The notes under the pieces: generated by a model
Database searches by the model: none
Told to the model about the DNA's origin: nothing
Seen by the model: only the letters and a program-made list of their open reading frames with translations
NCBI RefSeq assembly: GCF_000027225.1
Contig: NC_013892.1
Span: forward strand, 2,356,001 to 2,420,000
DNA length: 64,000 bases
Direction of reading: 5' to 3'
DNA from: Xenorhabdus bovienii SS-2004
GTDB taxonomy: Bacteria; Pseudomonadota; Gammaproteobacteria; Enterobacterales; Enterobacteriaceae
Shown: in pieces, positions 33,220 through 43,693 of the stretch
Numbering within the stretch: the first letter of the stretch is position 1
Layout: each line of letters starts with the position of its first letter
Position numbers and translations under genes: made by a program

Positions 33220-34932
33220 CTAAGCATATTCTTCTTTTTTTTCTTCTACTTGCTGCTTACTTTGAATCAAACGAATGGCAAAATAGAGATCAGGTACGAC
33301 AATCAAATCTTCATCACTACGACTAAGCCTGTTCTGCTTGATCCAGTAATTTAATTCTGTTCTGCGTCCCGCCAGTACTAAAGTCACATTTTTTTCTTTC
33401 AATTCCGTAATCAGCTCATCCAACACAGCAAAAACGCTTACGTCATCATGAGTAAAACTAACCGCTGCATCTACCACCAGCCATGTAGGATGTCTCGATG
33501 CTCTCTCTACATGCTGTAATACCCGTTTTTTGAAATACCCAACATTGAAGTAAGTTAAAGGCGAATTAAAGCGGTACATCATGATGCCATCCACCGATGC
33601 TATATCATTACCTTGATTGATGGAGTGGATCATCCCCTGCTCATTGACACCCAATAGTTGATCGGAGGGACGGAAAATGATGCGCAGAAATTGTAATAGA
33701 CCAAGTAATACCGCAAAGCCAATACCATCAATCACACCAACCAGCAAAACGGCTACCAATGTGAAAATAGATAGCGTAAAAGCCCGGCGGTTACGTTTTC
33801 GATATGACCAGATATTTTTTAACCCCAACAAGGACCATGTAGAAAAGATCAGAACAATACCCAGTGATGATAAAGGGATATACCCCAGAAATTCGGTCAT
33901 AAACAGCAGTACCAATAATATGGTAGTAGCAGCAATGACCGACACCATTTGTGTTTTACCACCAATGGTATCATTAACCGCAGTACGGCTACTGGCAGCA
34001 CTGACAGCAAACCCCAGTGATAATGATGAGGCAATATTAGCAATGCCCAATGCCCGCAGTTCCAAATCCGCATCAACCTGATAACCATTTTTACTGGCAA
34101 AGCTACGAGCCGTCATCATAAAGCTGACAAAGCTGATAACCGCAAGGTTAATGGAGGGAACAACCAAATCACGCATAACACCAAGTTGAAATTCAGGCAT
34201 TGGGACGATGGGCAGACCGCTCTCCATATTGCCAACGATCTGGATACCATATTGATTCAGTTCAAATTGCCAGCTCACATAGGTTGAAACGATCATCGCT
34301 ATCAGTGGAGCTGGCCAACCTGAATGCAGAAAACGCACACTTAACAATACCAGTAAAGTCATCACTGAAATACCTACTGTTGGCCAGTGAGATTCTAATA
34401 ATTTATGCGGAAGCGCAATTAACCGCTCAATTAATTCCGGAGGTAAACCCGAAAGTCCGAAGACTTTAGCAAGCTGATCAGCCATGATGGTAATCGCCAC
34501 TCCATTGATAAAACCTTTTAAAATAGGACGTGACAGAAAATCGGCAAATGCACCCAATCGAAAATGGCTCGCTAAAATACACCAGAATCCGGTCATCAGT
34601 GTCATGATAATAGCAAGCTGCCAGCGAACATGTTCATTACCCAAGGCCAATGGTGCAACAGCGGCGGCAATCACAGCGCATGTTGCGGCATCAGGCCCGA
34701 CAATCAACTGACGGGAAGTGCCAAATAAAGAATAAGCAAACATCGGTAAGATACAGGCATATAGACCAATGATGGCGCTTATTCCCATTAACTCCGCATA
34801 AGCAATTGCCACGGGTAACGCAACCGCAGCAACCGAAAGACCTGACCGTATATCATGACTAAAATACTCTTTACGGTAATAACAAAAATTCTCCAACCCC
34901 GGCATCCAGCGATATAATCTTTTCCACAACAT
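33220..34932 (-). CDS. SulP-family anion transporter with STAS domain
   Basis: Inner-membrane anion carrier (sulphate, bicarbonate or C4-dicarboxylate type). The 570-residue product has the SLC26/SulP N-terminal signature DIRSGLSVAAVALPVAIAYAELMG (~27-50), IVGPDAATCAVIAA in TM3, and a 12-14-helix core to ~425. The cytoplasmic STAS domain follows (about 435-555), with RFNSPLTYFNVGYFKKRV and WLVVDAAVSFTHDDVSVFAVLDEL. The size equals that of E. coli DauA (YchM), but the genomic position is different and I do not assign that name. The gene stands alone between its own terminator and the divergent yciB. The long lysine/glutamate tail VEEKKEEYA is unusual. Confidence 0.92.
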   Translation of the reverse strand: MLWKRLYRWMPGLENFCYYRKEYFSHDIRSGLSVAAVALPVAIAYAELMGISAIIGLYACILPMFAYSLFGTSRQLIVGPDAATCAVIAAAVAPLALGNEHVRWQLAIIMTLMTGFWCILASHFRLGAFADFLSRPILKGFINGVAITIMADQLAKVFGLSGLPPELIERLIALPHKLLESHWPTVGISVMTLLVLLSVRFLHSGWPAPLIAMIVSTYVSWQFELNQYGIQIVGNMESGLPIVPMPEFQLGVMRDLVVPSINLAVISFVSFMMTARSFASKNGYQVDADLELRALGIANIASSLSLGFAVSAASSRTAVNDTIGGKTQMVSVIAATTILLVLLFMTEFLGYIPLSSLGIVLIFSTWSLLGLKNIWSYRKRNRRAFTLSIFTLVAVLLVGVIDGIGFAVLLGLLQFLRIIFRPSDQLLGVNEQGMIHSINQGNDIASVDGIMMYRFNSPLTYFNVGYFKKRVLQHVERASRHPTWLVVDAAVSFTHDDVSVFAVLDELITELKEKNVTLVLAGRRTELNYWIKQNRLSRSDEDLIVVPDLYFAIRLIQSKQQVEEKKEEYA

Positions 34933-35157
34933 GGTATTTAGTCCTTTCGTGAATGGAGCGCATTATAATGCGATGTTCAATAAAAACTCACAATCCTATC
35001 CGTGACCTCTCAGCTTCTTTGTTCGTTATGGTAGAATTAGCTAAATAGGGTTAAACATGTTTTTTCACCTGATAAATAAACCATTTCATTGAGATCTGAT
35101 ACACTCTGGCACAAATTCAAGAACATGCCACCATCGGCACTACAGTGGATTCAATTT

Positions 35158-35694
35158 ATGAAACAACTTTTAGATTTTTTGCCATTAGTCGTTTTTTTCA
35201 TCGCCTACAAAATGTATGACATTTTTTATGCGTCAGGGGCATTGATCGCAGCAACGGGATTGGCTGTTGTCATCACCTATCTGATTTACCGCAAAGTTGA
35301 GAAATCATCTTTGATCACCTTTATTGTGGTTGCTATTTTCGGCACACTGACACTAGCTTTTCACAGTGATTTATTCATTAAATGGAAAGTGACGGTAATT
35401 TATACTATTTTTGCCTTAGCACTGCTTATCAGCCAATGGTTCATGAAAAAAACATTGATTCAGAGGATGCTGGGTAAGGAACTGGAATTGCCGGGCTTTA
35501 TCTGGAAAAAATTGAACATAGCTTGGGCTATTTTCTTTATTGCCTGTGCACTGGCAAATATTTATGTCGCTTTCTGGCTACCTCAAGATGTTTGGGTAAA
35601 CTTTAAAGTGTTCGGTTTAACCGCATTGACGCTGGTTTTTACTGTGTTGAGTGTGGTATATATCTACCGTCATCTGCCTCGCGAACAAAAATAA
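35158..35694 (+). CDS. yciB: Intracellular septation protein A family, YciB
   Basis: Inner-membrane protein of the YciB/IspZ family that interacts with elongation and division machineries in E. coli. From the ATG at 35158 the product is 178 residues (E. coli 179) and starts [21 protein letters not shown]. It has FRKVEKS-like [20 protein letters not shown] and [20 protein letters not shown] in the middle. IAFWL-like [20 protein letters not shown] comes before the last helix. An upstream frame extension to 35089 adds 23 residues unlike the family. yciA begins 72 bp downstream. Confidence 0.95.
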   Translation: MKQLLDFLPLVVFFIAYKMYDIFYASGALIAATGLAVVITYLIYRKVEKSSLITFIVVAIFGTLTLAFHSDLFIKWKVTVIYTIFALALLISQWFMKKTLIQRMLGKELELPGFIWKKLNIAWAIFFIACALANIYVAFWLPQDVWVNFKVFGLTALTLVFTVLSVVYIYRHLPREQK

Positions 35695-35766
35695 TGACCT
35701 TCATATGGATACCTGCCGAAACATCGGCAGGTATTGTTGTATTCACCAAATAAAGCAAGTTTTCTA

Positions 35767-36201
35767 ATGACACAACAACAATGCTTACCAAACGGAGAAT
35801 TGGTCCTCCGTACACTGGCCATGCCCGCTGATACCAATGCCAATGGGGATATTTTCGGTGGCTGGCTGATGTCTCAAATGGATATTGGCGGCGCAATTCT
35901 GGCAAAAGAGATTGCAGAGGGGCGCGTAGTAACTGTTAGCGTAGATGGTATCAGTTTTCTAAAACCAGTTGCGGTAGGTGACGTCGTCTGCTGTTATGCC
36001 CGTTGTCTAAAAACGGGAAACTCATCTATCACAATTCATATTGAAGTTTGGGTGAAAAAAGTAGCATCCGATCCGGTTGGGCAGCGTTATCGTGCAACAG
36101 ATGCGGTTTTCACGTATGTCGCTGTTAATGAAGATAATACTTCCCGCCGTTTACCCGAAGGAAAAACTCAGTTCAAACTGGAAAGCAGTGATTCGAAGTA
36201 A
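35767..36201 (+). CDS. yciA: Acyl-CoA thioesterase YciA
   Basis: Hexameric hot-dog-fold thioesterase that hydrolyses a broad range of acyl-CoAs. From ATG 35767 the product is 144 residues. It has the catalytic segment LAMPADTNANGDIFGGWLMSQMD (~18-40) with the active-site Asn and Asp, FLKPVAVGDVVCCYARC in the middle, and VWVKKVASDPVGQRYRATDA. An extension to 35734 would add 11 residues not found in the family. It lies between yciB and the convergent tonB, the order also seen in E. coli. Confidence 0.95.
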   Translation: MTQQQCLPNGELVLRTLAMPADTNANGDIFGGWLMSQMDIGGAILAKEIAEGRVVTVSVDGISFLKPVAVGDVVCCYARCLKTGNSSITIHIEVWVKKVASDPVGQRYRATDAVFTYVAVNEDNTSRRLPEGKTQFKLESSDSK

Positions 36202-36231
36202 TGATGCATTAGGAACGTGATCCCATAAATT

Positions 36232-36260
36232 AAAGGGGCGTATTCATTACGCTCCTTTTT
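36232..36260 (+). terminator. Intrinsic terminator of yciA
   Basis: The stem AAAGGGGCGTA / TACGCTCCTTT (one G-T pair) is followed by TTTTTATTT. Confidence 0.9.
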
Positions 36261-36380
36261 ATTTATAAAATAAATAATTCAGATAATAATACATTCTTAC
36301 TTATTTCAACTCCCCTCAGATAAGTATTAAGAAATAATTAAAATCTACTTGCTATAAAATATGATTTCTATATGAGCAGT

Positions 36381-36409
36381 CAGGGGACGCTTTGCGTCCC
36401 CCTGTTTTT
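36381..36409 (+). terminator. Second terminator between convergent yciA and tonB
   Basis: CAGGGGACGC / GCGTCCCCCTG with a three-base loop (one bulged C) is followed by TTTTTG on the plus strand. It ends 15 bp before the tonB stop codon and may also stabilise the tonB mRNA end. Confidence 0.75.
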
Positions 36410-36423
36410 GATGAAGATATTGA

Positions 36424-37134
36424 TTAAGACTGTGAAATACCAGTAAGCTTAAATTCAATGGTTGTCACATACCCCGTTGCAGGCGCTTTTTCATAACGCC
36501 ATTTTCTCATCGCCTGCTTCACTTCCCGCTCAAAGACGTTTTTAGGATCGGCAGCAATAATTTCAATATTTTTAACCCTACCATCTTCGTCAATATCATA
36601 TTTTACCTTAACCATTCCCTCTGTACCCAATTGCCACGCTCGGGATGGATAAACAGGCACTGATCTGCTTAATGCTTTTGGCCCATTCTGCACTTTAGGT
36701 TTGTCATTAAGAGCTGGATGGGTTGGTTTTAACTGATTATTCCGGTTATTCGCCATTTGAGAGTCATCAGAAACTGGTTTGACAGGTTGTTCCGATGTTT
36801 TCTCCATTTTTCTCTCCATCGGCTTAGGCTCCTTTTTAACAACCTTTTTCTCTTCCGGTTTTTTCTCAGGTTTAGGCAGAGCAATCTTCGCAATAGGTTC
36901 GGGTTCAGGCTCTGGTTCGGGTGGTTCAGGAATTGATTCAGGCATGGCAGGCTCCGAGACAGGGGCTTCTTCCGCTGCCAGTTGGATCATAGCAACAGAT
37001 ATGGGAGTCGCTTCTAGCTGTTTTTCGGGTTCAATAGCATGAAAGAGCGCCGCAGCAATAGAAACATGTAAACAAACAGAAAGTAATACCGGCCAGTGTA
37101 TCCAACGCATAAGAGAATTCTTGATTAGCAGCAT
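36424..37134 (-). CDS. tonB: Energy transducer TonB
   Basis: Couples the inner-membrane proton gradient (with ExbB/ExbD) to outer-membrane siderophore, haem and cobalamin receptors. The 236-residue product has an N-terminal anchor helix (PVLLSVCLHVSIAAALFHAI, ~16-35) with the conserved His. A Glu/Lys-Pro rod follows (PEPPEPEPEPEPIAK ... KPEKKPEEKK, ~66-110). The receptor-binding C-terminal domain (~155-236) has YPSRAWQLGTEGMVKVKYDI and MRKWRYE. A Fur-box-like site lies about 35 bp upstream of the start, as expected for iron control. Confidence 0.96.
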   Translation of the reverse strand: MLLIKNSLMRWIHWPVLLSVCLHVSIAAALFHAIEPEKQLEATPISVAMIQLAAEEAPVSEPAMPESIPEPPEPEPEPEPIAKIALPKPEKKPEEKKVVKKEPKPMERKMEKTSEQPVKPVSDDSQMANNRNNQLKPTHPALNDKPKVQNGPKALSRSVPVYPSRAWQLGTEGMVKVKYDIDEDGRVKNIEIIAADPKNVFEREVKQAMRKWRYEKAPATGYVTTIEFKLTGISQS

Positions 37135-37167
37135 GATAGTCAGTTTTCGGATAGTACTAGTTTAAAT

Positions 37168-37186
37168 GCAAATGACTATCATATTC
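37168..37186 (-). promoter_or_regulatory. Fur-box-like site upstream of tonB
   Basis: On the minus strand GAATATGATAGTCATTTGC matches 14 of 19 positions of the GATAATGATAATCATTATC consensus. It starts about 34 bp before the tonB start codon. Confidence 0.65.
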
Positions 37187-37228
37187 AATCATGATTCAAA
37201 AACATCTGTATCATGCCACACATTATAG

Positions 37229-37408
37229 TTAGAGAAATTCCCTGCTCTGCACGAACAGAATCGACCTGCGACGCCTGTCACCATCAGTCTTACGCAACGA
37301 ATAGATGTGTAAATTACGACGTGATTGCCCCTCTAACCAGCGACGACGACGGCGGATGTTTTGGCGAAGCATTCGCCATCGACCGACTTCATTTCTGCTA
37401 TGTTTCAT
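37229..37408 (-). CDS. yciY: Small basic protein YciY
   Basis: A 59-residue, Arg-rich product starting MKHSRNEVGRWRMLRQNIRR and continuing RRRWLEGQSRRNLHIYSLRK. The E. coli YciY protein (57 aa) has the same 'M(K).SR.EVGRWRM.RQ..RR..RWLEGQSRRN..I.S.RK' pattern. It sits between tonB and cls, as in E. coli. The function is unknown. The opposite-strand frame here (37213-37410) is a shadow of this gene. Confidence 0.88.
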   Translation of the reverse strand: MKHSRNEVGRWRMLRQNIRRRRRWLEGQSRRNLHIYSLRKTDGDRRRRSILFVQSREFL

Positions 37409-37726
37409 AAAATGTCCCGATTTAATCCTCTCATTCAGCTAAGTGCCGTATTCTTAATCCCCACTGCTAGTAATGTCAACCAATGTAAGGTTTAACACAA
37501 TGCGGTATTGAATCTAAGTCATTAGTTAATAGATATATAATTGATTCATGATTTAACTGAATCAAATTACATAATACCTGTGAGACGACATCAGGTATGA
37601 TATTGGTAATGTTTTGATTATTCTCTGCTAAGTTGACTACATTTAGCTGATGGTTTGTTAGGATTTCCATAAAATGGCGACAAAAACAGTATGAAATACT
37701 TAAATAAACAGGATTGATTGCCACGT

Positions 37727-39187
37727 ATGACAACCTTTTATTCAGTACTGAACTGGCTGGCTATTTTCTTATACTGGTTGATTATTGCCGGTATCACAAT
37801 TCGTGTTTTAATGAAACGTCGGCCTGTAACATCAGCAATGACTTGGGTACTTATCATTTATATCCTTCCTTTGGTTGGAATTGTCGCTTATCTGTCATTT
37901 GGCGAATTGTATCTAGGCAAACGCAGAGTCGAACAAGCCAAACAAATGCGTTCATCTGTCACTAAATGGCTCTCTGAGTTAAAAAAATCCCCCCATATTT
38001 TTGCCCATGAAAATAGTGAAGTAGCTGAACCGCTATTCCAATTATGCGAACGGCGCCAGAGGATCAAAGGGGTCAGGGGCAATAAAATGCAACTGATGAC
38101 TTCTTATGATAATTCTCTGAAATCCATCGTTAATGATATTGAAAAAGCCAACCATAATATCGAAATGGTATTCTATATATGGCAGGCAGGCGGGTTAGTT
38201 GATCAAGTTACTGATGCCTTGATGTGTGCTGCTAAACGCGGTGTCAAATGTCGTATCATGGTGGATTCCGCAGGAAGCTGGCAATTTTTCCGTAGTCCAT
38301 ATCCTGACATCATGCGCAAAGCAGGTATTGAATTTGTCGAATCACTAAAGGTTAATATTTTCCGTCTGTTCTTGCGTCGCATGGATTTACGTCAACATAG
38401 AAAAATTATTCTTATCGATAATCATATTTCATATACTGGCAGCATGAATATGGTTGACCCGCGCTTTTTCAAACAAGATGCAGGATTCGGCCAATGGGTC
38501 GATATCATGGTAAGAATGGAAGGCCCGGTCACAACGACTCTGGGGATTATCTATGCTTTCGACTGGGAAATGGAAACAGGTCAGCGCCACCTTCCGTCAC
38601 CGCCTGACAGCCCTATTATGCCTTTCGAGCAAGCCAGTGGACATACAGCTCAGGTTATCGCTTCTGGGCCAGGGTTTCCTGATGAGTTGATCCAGCAGTC
38701 CTTAATGACAGCTATTTTTTCAGCCAGAGAGCAGCTTATTCTTACCACACCTTACTTTGTACCCAGTGATGATTTAATGCACGCAATTTGTACCGCTGCC
38801 ATGCGCGGCGTTGATGTCAGTATTATTCTTCCAAGCCAGAACAATTCATTTCTCGTTCGCTGGGCAAGCCGGGCATTTTTTACGGAATTGCTAGAAGCTG
38901 GCGTAAAAATTTATCAGTTTGAAGATGGTCTGTTACATACTAAAAGTGTTTTAGTGGATGGACAACTCAGCATGGTAGGCTCTGTTAATCTGGATATGCG
39001 TAGCCTGTGGCTAAATTTTGAAATCACGGTTGTGATTGATGATAAGCACTTCGGCAATGATTTAACATTCGTCCAGCAGGGCTATATTGCACGCTCGACT
39101 TTGCTTGATAATGAGGAATGGGCGAAACGCCCACTCTGGCACCGTATTCTTGAACGTATCTGTTATTTTTTCAGCCCACTTTTGTAA
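37727..39187 (+). CDS. cls: Cardiolipin synthase A
   Basis: Inner-membrane phospholipase D-type enzyme joining two phosphatidylglycerols into cardiolipin. The 486-residue product (E. coli ClsA 486) has two N-terminal membrane helices (residues ~3-60). The first HKD motif is in [19 protein letters not shown] (~224) and the second in [20 protein letters not shown] (~403). The ATG at 37727 gives the family start [13 protein letters not shown]; a TTG nine bases upstream also is in frame. The C-terminus [10 protein letters not shown] is the usual one. Confidence 0.97.
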   Translation: MTTFYSVLNWLAIFLYWLIIAGITIRVLMKRRPVTSAMTWVLIIYILPLVGIVAYLSFGELYLGKRRVEQAKQMRSSVTKWLSELKKSPHIFAHENSEVAEPLFQLCERRQRIKGVRGNKMQLMTSYDNSLKSIVNDIEKANHNIEMVFYIWQAGGLVDQVTDALMCAAKRGVKCRIMVDSAGSWQFFRSPYPDIMRKAGIEFVESLKVNIFRLFLRRMDLRQHRKIILIDNHISYTGSMNMVDPRFFKQDAGFGQWVDIMVRMEGPVTTTLGIIYAFDWEMETGQRHLPSPPDSPIMPFEQASGHTAQVIASGPGFPDELIQQSLMTAIFSAREQLILTTPYFVPSDDLMHAICTAAMRGVDVSIILPSQNNSFLVRWASRAFFTELLEAGVKIYQFEDGLLHTKSVLVDGQLSMVGSVNLDMRSLWLNFEITVVIDDKHFGNDLTFVQQGYIARSTLLDNEEWAKRPLWHRILERICYFFSPLL

Positions 39188-39339
39188 CATTTTGCCTAAA
39201 AGATTATTTCCATTATCATCAGTCAATATTTTCCACAGCCCCATTAGTATCATTGGGGCTGTGATTAGCAGTAAGGGTATTCAATCACTACAGATCATGT
39301 TTTAATTTCTCTCTGTTATTAATTTCGGACAATACCATC

Positions 39340-39693
39340 ATGGAAAATAAACCAACACATTCTCTCCAATTAGATTTCAATAATCGGATGACTGAGGATG
39401 AAACGCTTGAAAAAGCCTACGATATCTTTCTGGAACAAGCGATCGCCAATCTCGATCCGGCAGATAGTCTATTGTTTAATTTACAGTTTGAAGAACGAGG
39501 TGGCGCTGAATTATTAGCTCCCTCAGCGATATGGCTTGAACATGTTGATTTTGATTTACATCCTGATTTTTTTGCAGAAGTTATTATTGGCTTAGCAGCA
39601 TCTGACGATGCTGAAATTGATGATATCTTTGCACGAGTGTTAATCTGTCGGGAAAAATCTCACCCAATCAGCCAGATCTTATGGAAGAAATAA
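39340..39693 (+). CDS. yciU: UPF0263 protein YciU
   Basis: Small acidic protein of the HI1450/YciU family, proposed to be a double-stranded DNA mimic. The 117-residue product has [23 protein letters not shown], then [21 protein letters not shown] and [19 protein letters not shown]. The many Asp and Glu residues fit a DNA-mimic surface. It has an N-terminal extension of about 8 residues compared with E. coli. It lies between cls and the convergent opp operon, as in E. coli. Confidence 0.94.
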   Translation: MENKPTHSLQLDFNNRMTEDETLEKAYDIFLEQAIANLDPADSLLFNLQFEERGGAELLAPSAIWLEHVDFDLHPDFFAEVIIGLAASDDAEIDDIFARVLICREKSHPISQILWKK

Positions 39694-39721
39694 TTCACCT
39701 CAACTGTCCTTGCCTATAAAT

Positions 39722-39743
39722 AAGCCCTCCACAACGAGGGCTT
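39722..39743. terminator. Bidirectional terminator between yciU and oppF
   Basis: The stem AAGCCCTC / GAGGGCTT with loop CACAAC is followed on the minus strand by a T-rich tract (ATTTATAGG). It lies 29 bp past the yciU stop and 46 bp past the oppF stop. Confidence 0.75.
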
Positions 39744-39788
39744 AGAATATAGATTAGTGACAGTGTCACACTAAACAGACACTTAAAA

Positions 39789-40790
39789 CTATAGCGGATC
39801 AACCTTAAGACAAGACACGGCATGTTTGAAGCTGCCTTCAAGCAATGGACGTGTTTTGGCACATTCTGCATCAGCCATTGGGCAACGGGTTCGAAATACA
39901 CAACCGGATGGTGGATCAATCGGCGAAGGCAGCTCTCCCTCCAGCAATTCGATGCGTTTGTTTCGCTCTTTGTCTGGATCAGGAATGGGAACAGCTGACA
40001 TTAAGGCGCGGGTATAAGGATGTAACGGATTATGATAAACCTCATCATAAGTACCCAACTCCACTGCATTCCCCAAATACATCACTAATACGCGGTCTGA
40101 AATATGTTTCACTATTGACAGATCGTGAGCAATAAATATCAGGGAAAGCCCCATTTCCCGCTGTAATTCCTGCAATAGATTGATAACCTGTGCCTGAATG
40201 GAAACATCCAGCGCAGAAACCGGCTCATCACAGATAACCAGTTTAGGCTCTAGAATCAGCGCACGGGCAATCCCAATACGCTGGCATTGCCCCCCTGAGA
40301 ACTCATGGGGATAGCGGTTAATCAGGTTAGGCAACAACCCTACCCGCATCATCATATTTTTGACTTTTTCTTTTATTTCCCCAGATTTCATTTTGGGGTG
40401 ATAGGTTCTGAGCGGTTCGGCAATAATGTCACCAATCGTCATACGCGGATTAAGGGAAGCCAGAGGGTCTTGAAAAATCATCTGAATATCGTTACGAATA
40501 TTCCGCCACTGATTGTCACTCATATCCAGCAGGTTTTGTCCAAGCCACGTTACCGTACCGCCAGAGGCTTTAACCAGCCCGATAACCGCTCTGGCAAACG
40601 TCGATTTACCGCAGCCTGATTCACCCACTACGCCCAGCGTTTCTCCTTCGTACAATCTCAGTGTAACGCCATCGACTGCCTTCAGAGTTTTTGCTGGTTG
40701 CCAGAACCATTGTTTTCCGTCTTTAATGTCAAAATAAACTTTTAGGTCATCGACTTCCAACAGGACTCGTTTTTCAGCTGCTGCGTTCAT
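39789..40790 (-). CDS. oppF: Oligopeptide ABC importer, ATPase OppF
   Basis: ATPase of the oligopeptide importer. The 333-residue product has Walker [17 protein letters not shown] (~57), the signature [15 protein letters not shown] (~165), Walker [15 protein letters not shown] and H-loop [11 protein letters not shown]. The C-terminal oligo_HPY extension has the cysteine cluster [16 protein letters not shown], which binds an iron-sulphur cluster in related systems. It overlaps oppD by 4 bp and is the last gene of the operon. Confidence 0.97.
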   Translation of the reverse strand: MNAAAEKRVLLEVDDLKVYFDIKDGKQWFWQPAKTLKAVDGVTLRLYEGETLGVVGESGCGKSTFARAVIGLVKASGGTVTWLGQNLLDMSDNQWRNIRNDIQMIFQDPLASLNPRMTIGDIIAEPLRTYHPKMKSGEIKEKVKNMMMRVGLLPNLINRYPHEFSGGQCQRIGIARALILEPKLVICDEPVSALDVSIQAQVINLLQELQREMGLSLIFIAHDLSIVKHISDRVLVMYLGNAVELGTYDEVYHNPLHPYTRALMSAVPIPDPDKERNKRIELLEGELPSPIDPPSGCVFRTRCPMADAECAKTRPLLEGSFKHAVSCLKVDPL

Positions 40791-41794
40791 ACCAATTCCC
40801 CCTGAGGTTTAAAGCAGGCACGCAAGCGCCCAAGATCAAAATGTTCCAACTGTGGCTCTTCGTTGGCACAACGCTCAGTGGCAAATTGACAACGCGGCTG
40901 GAATGGGCACCCTTTTGGCAGTCTCAGTAAGTTAGGTGGGTTGCCCTGAATAGTCGTCAATGATTCCTCATCGTCATCCAGTCGAGGAACCGCATCAAGT
41001 AACCCAATCGAGTATGGATGGGTCGGGTGATAAAATATATCACGCGCAGAACCATATTCCATGGTTCTGCCCGCATACATAACCAGTACTTTGTCACAGA
41101 TACCTGCAACGACACCCAGGTCATGGGTAATCAGGATAATGGCCGTATTAAATTCATTTTTCAGCTCGTTGAGCAGTGTCATGATCTGAGCCTGAACAGT
41201 GACATCCAGTGCTGTTGTCGGTTCATCCGCAATCAACAGCTTGGGCTGGCATAATAATGCCATTGCAATCATGACACGTTGACGCATACCACCGGAGAAT
41301 TCATGCGGGTACATTTTCATCCGCTTACGCGCTTCTGGCATTTTGACAGCATCCAGCATACGAATGGATTCTTCGACAGCTTCACTTTTACTGATACGCT
41401 TATGCAACATCAAGACTTCAGTTAGCTGTTCACCCACTCGCATATAAGGATTAAGGGAAGTCATTGGATCTTGAAATATCATTGAGATCTCTTCCGCCCG
41501 CATTCGGTTCAGATCTTTTTCTTTCAGGTTGAGTATTTCTCTTCCATTAAAAGCAGCAGAACCACTCACAACACCATTACTGGCTAATAATCCCATCAGG
41601 GCAAAAGCAGTCTGTGATTTACCGGAGCCGGATTCTCCCACTATGCCCAGCGTTTCTCCCGCGTTTAAATCAAAGTTCAGTTTATTTACGGCTATCACAC
41701 TGCCATCGGGTGTGCTGAACGCGACATTCAGATCTTTCACCGTTAATAGTGGCACAGCACTTTTAGCATTTTTTGCAGCTTCTACGCTATTCAT
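40787..41794 (-). CDS. oppD: Oligopeptide ABC importer, ATPase OppD
   Basis: Partner ATPase of OppF. The 335-residue product has Walker [17 protein letters not shown] (~54), signature [15 protein letters not shown] (~167), Walker [15 protein letters not shown] and [15 protein letters not shown]. The C-terminal oligo_HPY region carries [16 protein letters not shown]. It overlaps oppF by 4 bp and starts 9 bp after oppC. Confidence 0.97.
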   Translation of the reverse strand: MNSVEAAKNAKSAVPLLTVKDLNVAFSTPDGSVIAVNKLNFDLNAGETLGIVGESGSGKSQTAFALMGLLASNGVVSGSAAFNGREILNLKEKDLNRMRAEEISMIFQDPMTSLNPYMRVGEQLTEVLMLHKRISKSEAVEESIRMLDAVKMPEARKRMKMYPHEFSGGMRQRVMIAMALLCQPKLLIADEPTTALDVTVQAQIMTLLNELKNEFNTAIILITHDLGVVAGICDKVLVMYAGRTMEYGSARDIFYHPTHPYSIGLLDAVPRLDDDEESLTTIQGNPPNLLRLPKGCPFQPRCQFATERCANEEPQLEHFDLGRLRACFKPQGELV

Positions 41795-41803
41795 AGGCTC
41801 TCC

Positions 41804-42712
41804 TTAACGGTCTTTCGGGTCGAGGGCATCTCGCAGGCCGTCACCAATAAAGTTGAAACAAAACAGGGTCAGTACCAGAAAACCAGCCGGAAACAACAAC
41901 AACCACGGGGCGACTTCCATTGAATTGGCACCATCACTTAATAAGGCCCCCCAGCTACTGAGCGGCTCCTGCGTTCCCAACCCAAGGAAGCTCAGGAAGG
42001 ATTCAAACAGGATCATACTTGGCACCAGCAATGAGGCATAAACCACCACAACTCCCAATACATTCGGTACGATATGGCGCAAAACGATATGACGGGTAGA
42101 TACACCGCCAACTAGTGCGGCTTCAATAAATTCCTTACGCTTGAGGCTTAATGTTTGACCACGGACGATACGCGCCATGTCTAACCATGACACCATGCCT
42201 ATTGCCACGAAAATCAACAGGATGTTTTGCCCGAAGAAAGTCACCAGCAGGATCACAAAGAACATGAATGGGAAGGAGTTTAATATTTCCAGCAAGCGCA
42301 TCATGATCATATCGGCTTTACCGCCAAGATAACCTGACATCGCTCCATACAGTGTGCCGAATATCACAGCAATAAAAGCAGCGGCAATACCGACCATCAA
42401 TGAAATACGCCCGCCGATAGCGACACGAACCAGCAAATCACGCCCTGATGAGTCGGTGCCAAAATAGTGGCTAGATTCGGAATCAGGTGGCATCGTCATC
42501 ATATTCCAATCCGTATCGTCGTAGGTAAATTGAGACAACACTGGCGCAAAAATCACAAATAGTGTGATAAGAAGCAGCACACACAAACTCGTAATCGCTG
42601 CTTTGTTGTGAATGAAACGGCGTCGTGCATCCTGCCACAAACTGCGGCCTTCAACTTCCAGTTGCTCAGAAAAATTTTCCAGAGCTTCGCTATTTCGTTT
42701 ATTTAGTAACAT
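41804..42712 (-). CDS. oppC: Oligopeptide ABC importer, permease OppC
   Basis: Inner-membrane permease, 302 residues with about six helices. The N-terminal cytoplasmic region includes EGRSLWQDARRRFIHNK. The permease signature around FIEAALVGGVSTRHIVLRHIVPN (EAA loop, ~190-212) is intact, and FGTDSSGRDLLVRVAIGGR is the usual OppC entry motif. It forms the channel with OppB, encoded 14 bp upstream. Confidence 0.96.
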   Translation of the reverse strand: MLLNKRNSEALENFSEQLEVEGRSLWQDARRRFIHNKAAITSLCVLLLITLFVIFAPVLSQFTYDDTDWNMMTMPPDSESSHYFGTDSSGRDLLVRVAIGGRISLMVGIAAAFIAVIFGTLYGAMSGYLGGKADMIMMRLLEILNSFPFMFFVILLVTFFGQNILLIFVAIGMVSWLDMARIVRGQTLSLKRKEFIEAALVGGVSTRHIVLRHIVPNVLGVVVVYASLLVPSMILFESFLSFLGLGTQEPLSSWGALLSDGANSMEVAPWLLLFPAGFLVLTLFCFNFIGDGLRDALDPKDR

Positions 42713-42726
42713 TGCGTGCTCCAGTC

Positions 42727-43647
42727 TCAGTAACGAATTTTCGGATCAATGACGGCATACAGCACGTCAACAATGGCATTGAACAGAATCGTCAATCCCC
42801 CTACCAGAATCGTCAGGCTCAATACCAGTGAGTAATCACGGTTTAAGGCGCCATTCACGAACAACTGACCCAGTCCCGGTAAGCCAAAGATAGTTTCGAT
42901 GACCATTGAACCCGTAATGATGCCCACAAATGCAGGCCCCATATAAGAAATGACCGGCAATAAGGCGGGTTTCAGTGCATGGCGGAAGATAATCGCTCGC
43001 AATGGCAGCCCCTTGGCTCGTGCCGTACGAATAAAATTTGAATGCAGTATTTCTATCATGGAACCACGGGTGATACGGGAAATGCTGGCAATATAGGCAA
43101 GAGACAAAGCCACCATCGGCAGGATCATGTACTTCGGTGCACCACCATTCCAGCCTCCCCCCGGCAGCCATTTCAATATAATGGCAAAAATCAGCACCAA
43201 TAAGGGAGCGACCACGAAGCTGGGGATCACCACTCCGGTCATGGCAAAACCCATCACCGTGTAATCCCATTTAGTATTCTGATTCAGTGCTGCGATAGTG
43301 CCTGCACTGACGCCCAATACAACAGCCATAATAAAAGCAGCAAATCCCAGTTTGGCAGAAACCGGCAATGCTTCGGCCACCAAATCGTTAACACTGTAAT
43401 CTTTATATTTGAATGATGGGCCAAAATCCCCTTTTGAAAGCTGGACTAAGTAATTGAAGTATTGTTTATAGATAGGATCATTCAGATGATATTTCGCTTC
43501 GATATTTGCCATCACTTCTGGCGGTAATTTTCGTTCACCCGTAAATGGACTGCCTGGTGCCAACCGCATCATGAAAAATGAAATAGTAATTAGAATTAAA
43601 AGTGTCGGGATCGCCTCTAAACAGCGGCGTAAAATAAATTTAAACAT
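42727..43647 (-). CDS. oppB: Oligopeptide ABC importer, permease OppB
   Basis: Inner-membrane permease, 306 residues, identical in length to E. coli OppB. It starts MFKFILRRCLEAIPTLLILI and has MRLAPGSPFTGERKLPPEV after helix 1. The EAA loop is FIRTARAKGLPLRAIIFRHALKP (~208-230), and it ends NAIVDVLYAVIDPKIRY. It is separated from oppA by 82 bp that contain a strong hairpin, probably limiting read-through from the highly expressed oppA genes. Confidence 0.97.
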   Translation of the reverse strand: MFKFILRRCLEAIPTLLILITISFFMMRLAPGSPFTGERKLPPEVMANIEAKYHLNDPIYKQYFNYLVQLSKGDFGPSFKYKDYSVNDLVAEALPVSAKLGFAAFIMAVVLGVSAGTIAALNQNTKWDYTVMGFAMTGVVIPSFVVAPLLVLIFAIILKWLPGGGWNGGAPKYMILPMVALSLAYIASISRITRGSMIEILHSNFIRTARAKGLPLRAIIFRHALKPALLPVISYMGPAFVGIITGSMVIETIFGLPGLGQLFVNGALNRDYSLVLSLTILVGGLTILFNAIVDVLYAVIDPKIRY

Positions 43648-43693
43648 TGCCCGTTCCTATTGTTTGACCAAACCATGGCCTTTAATAATTTTA

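Noticed and set aside
37213-37410. Plus-strand frame of 65 codons
   Set aside because: It is the complement of yciY, whose Arg-rich sequence and position fit a known gene.
37476-37733. Minus-strand frame of 85 codons overlapping the cls start
   Set aside because: No family features, biased AT-rich text, and it covers the cls promoter region.
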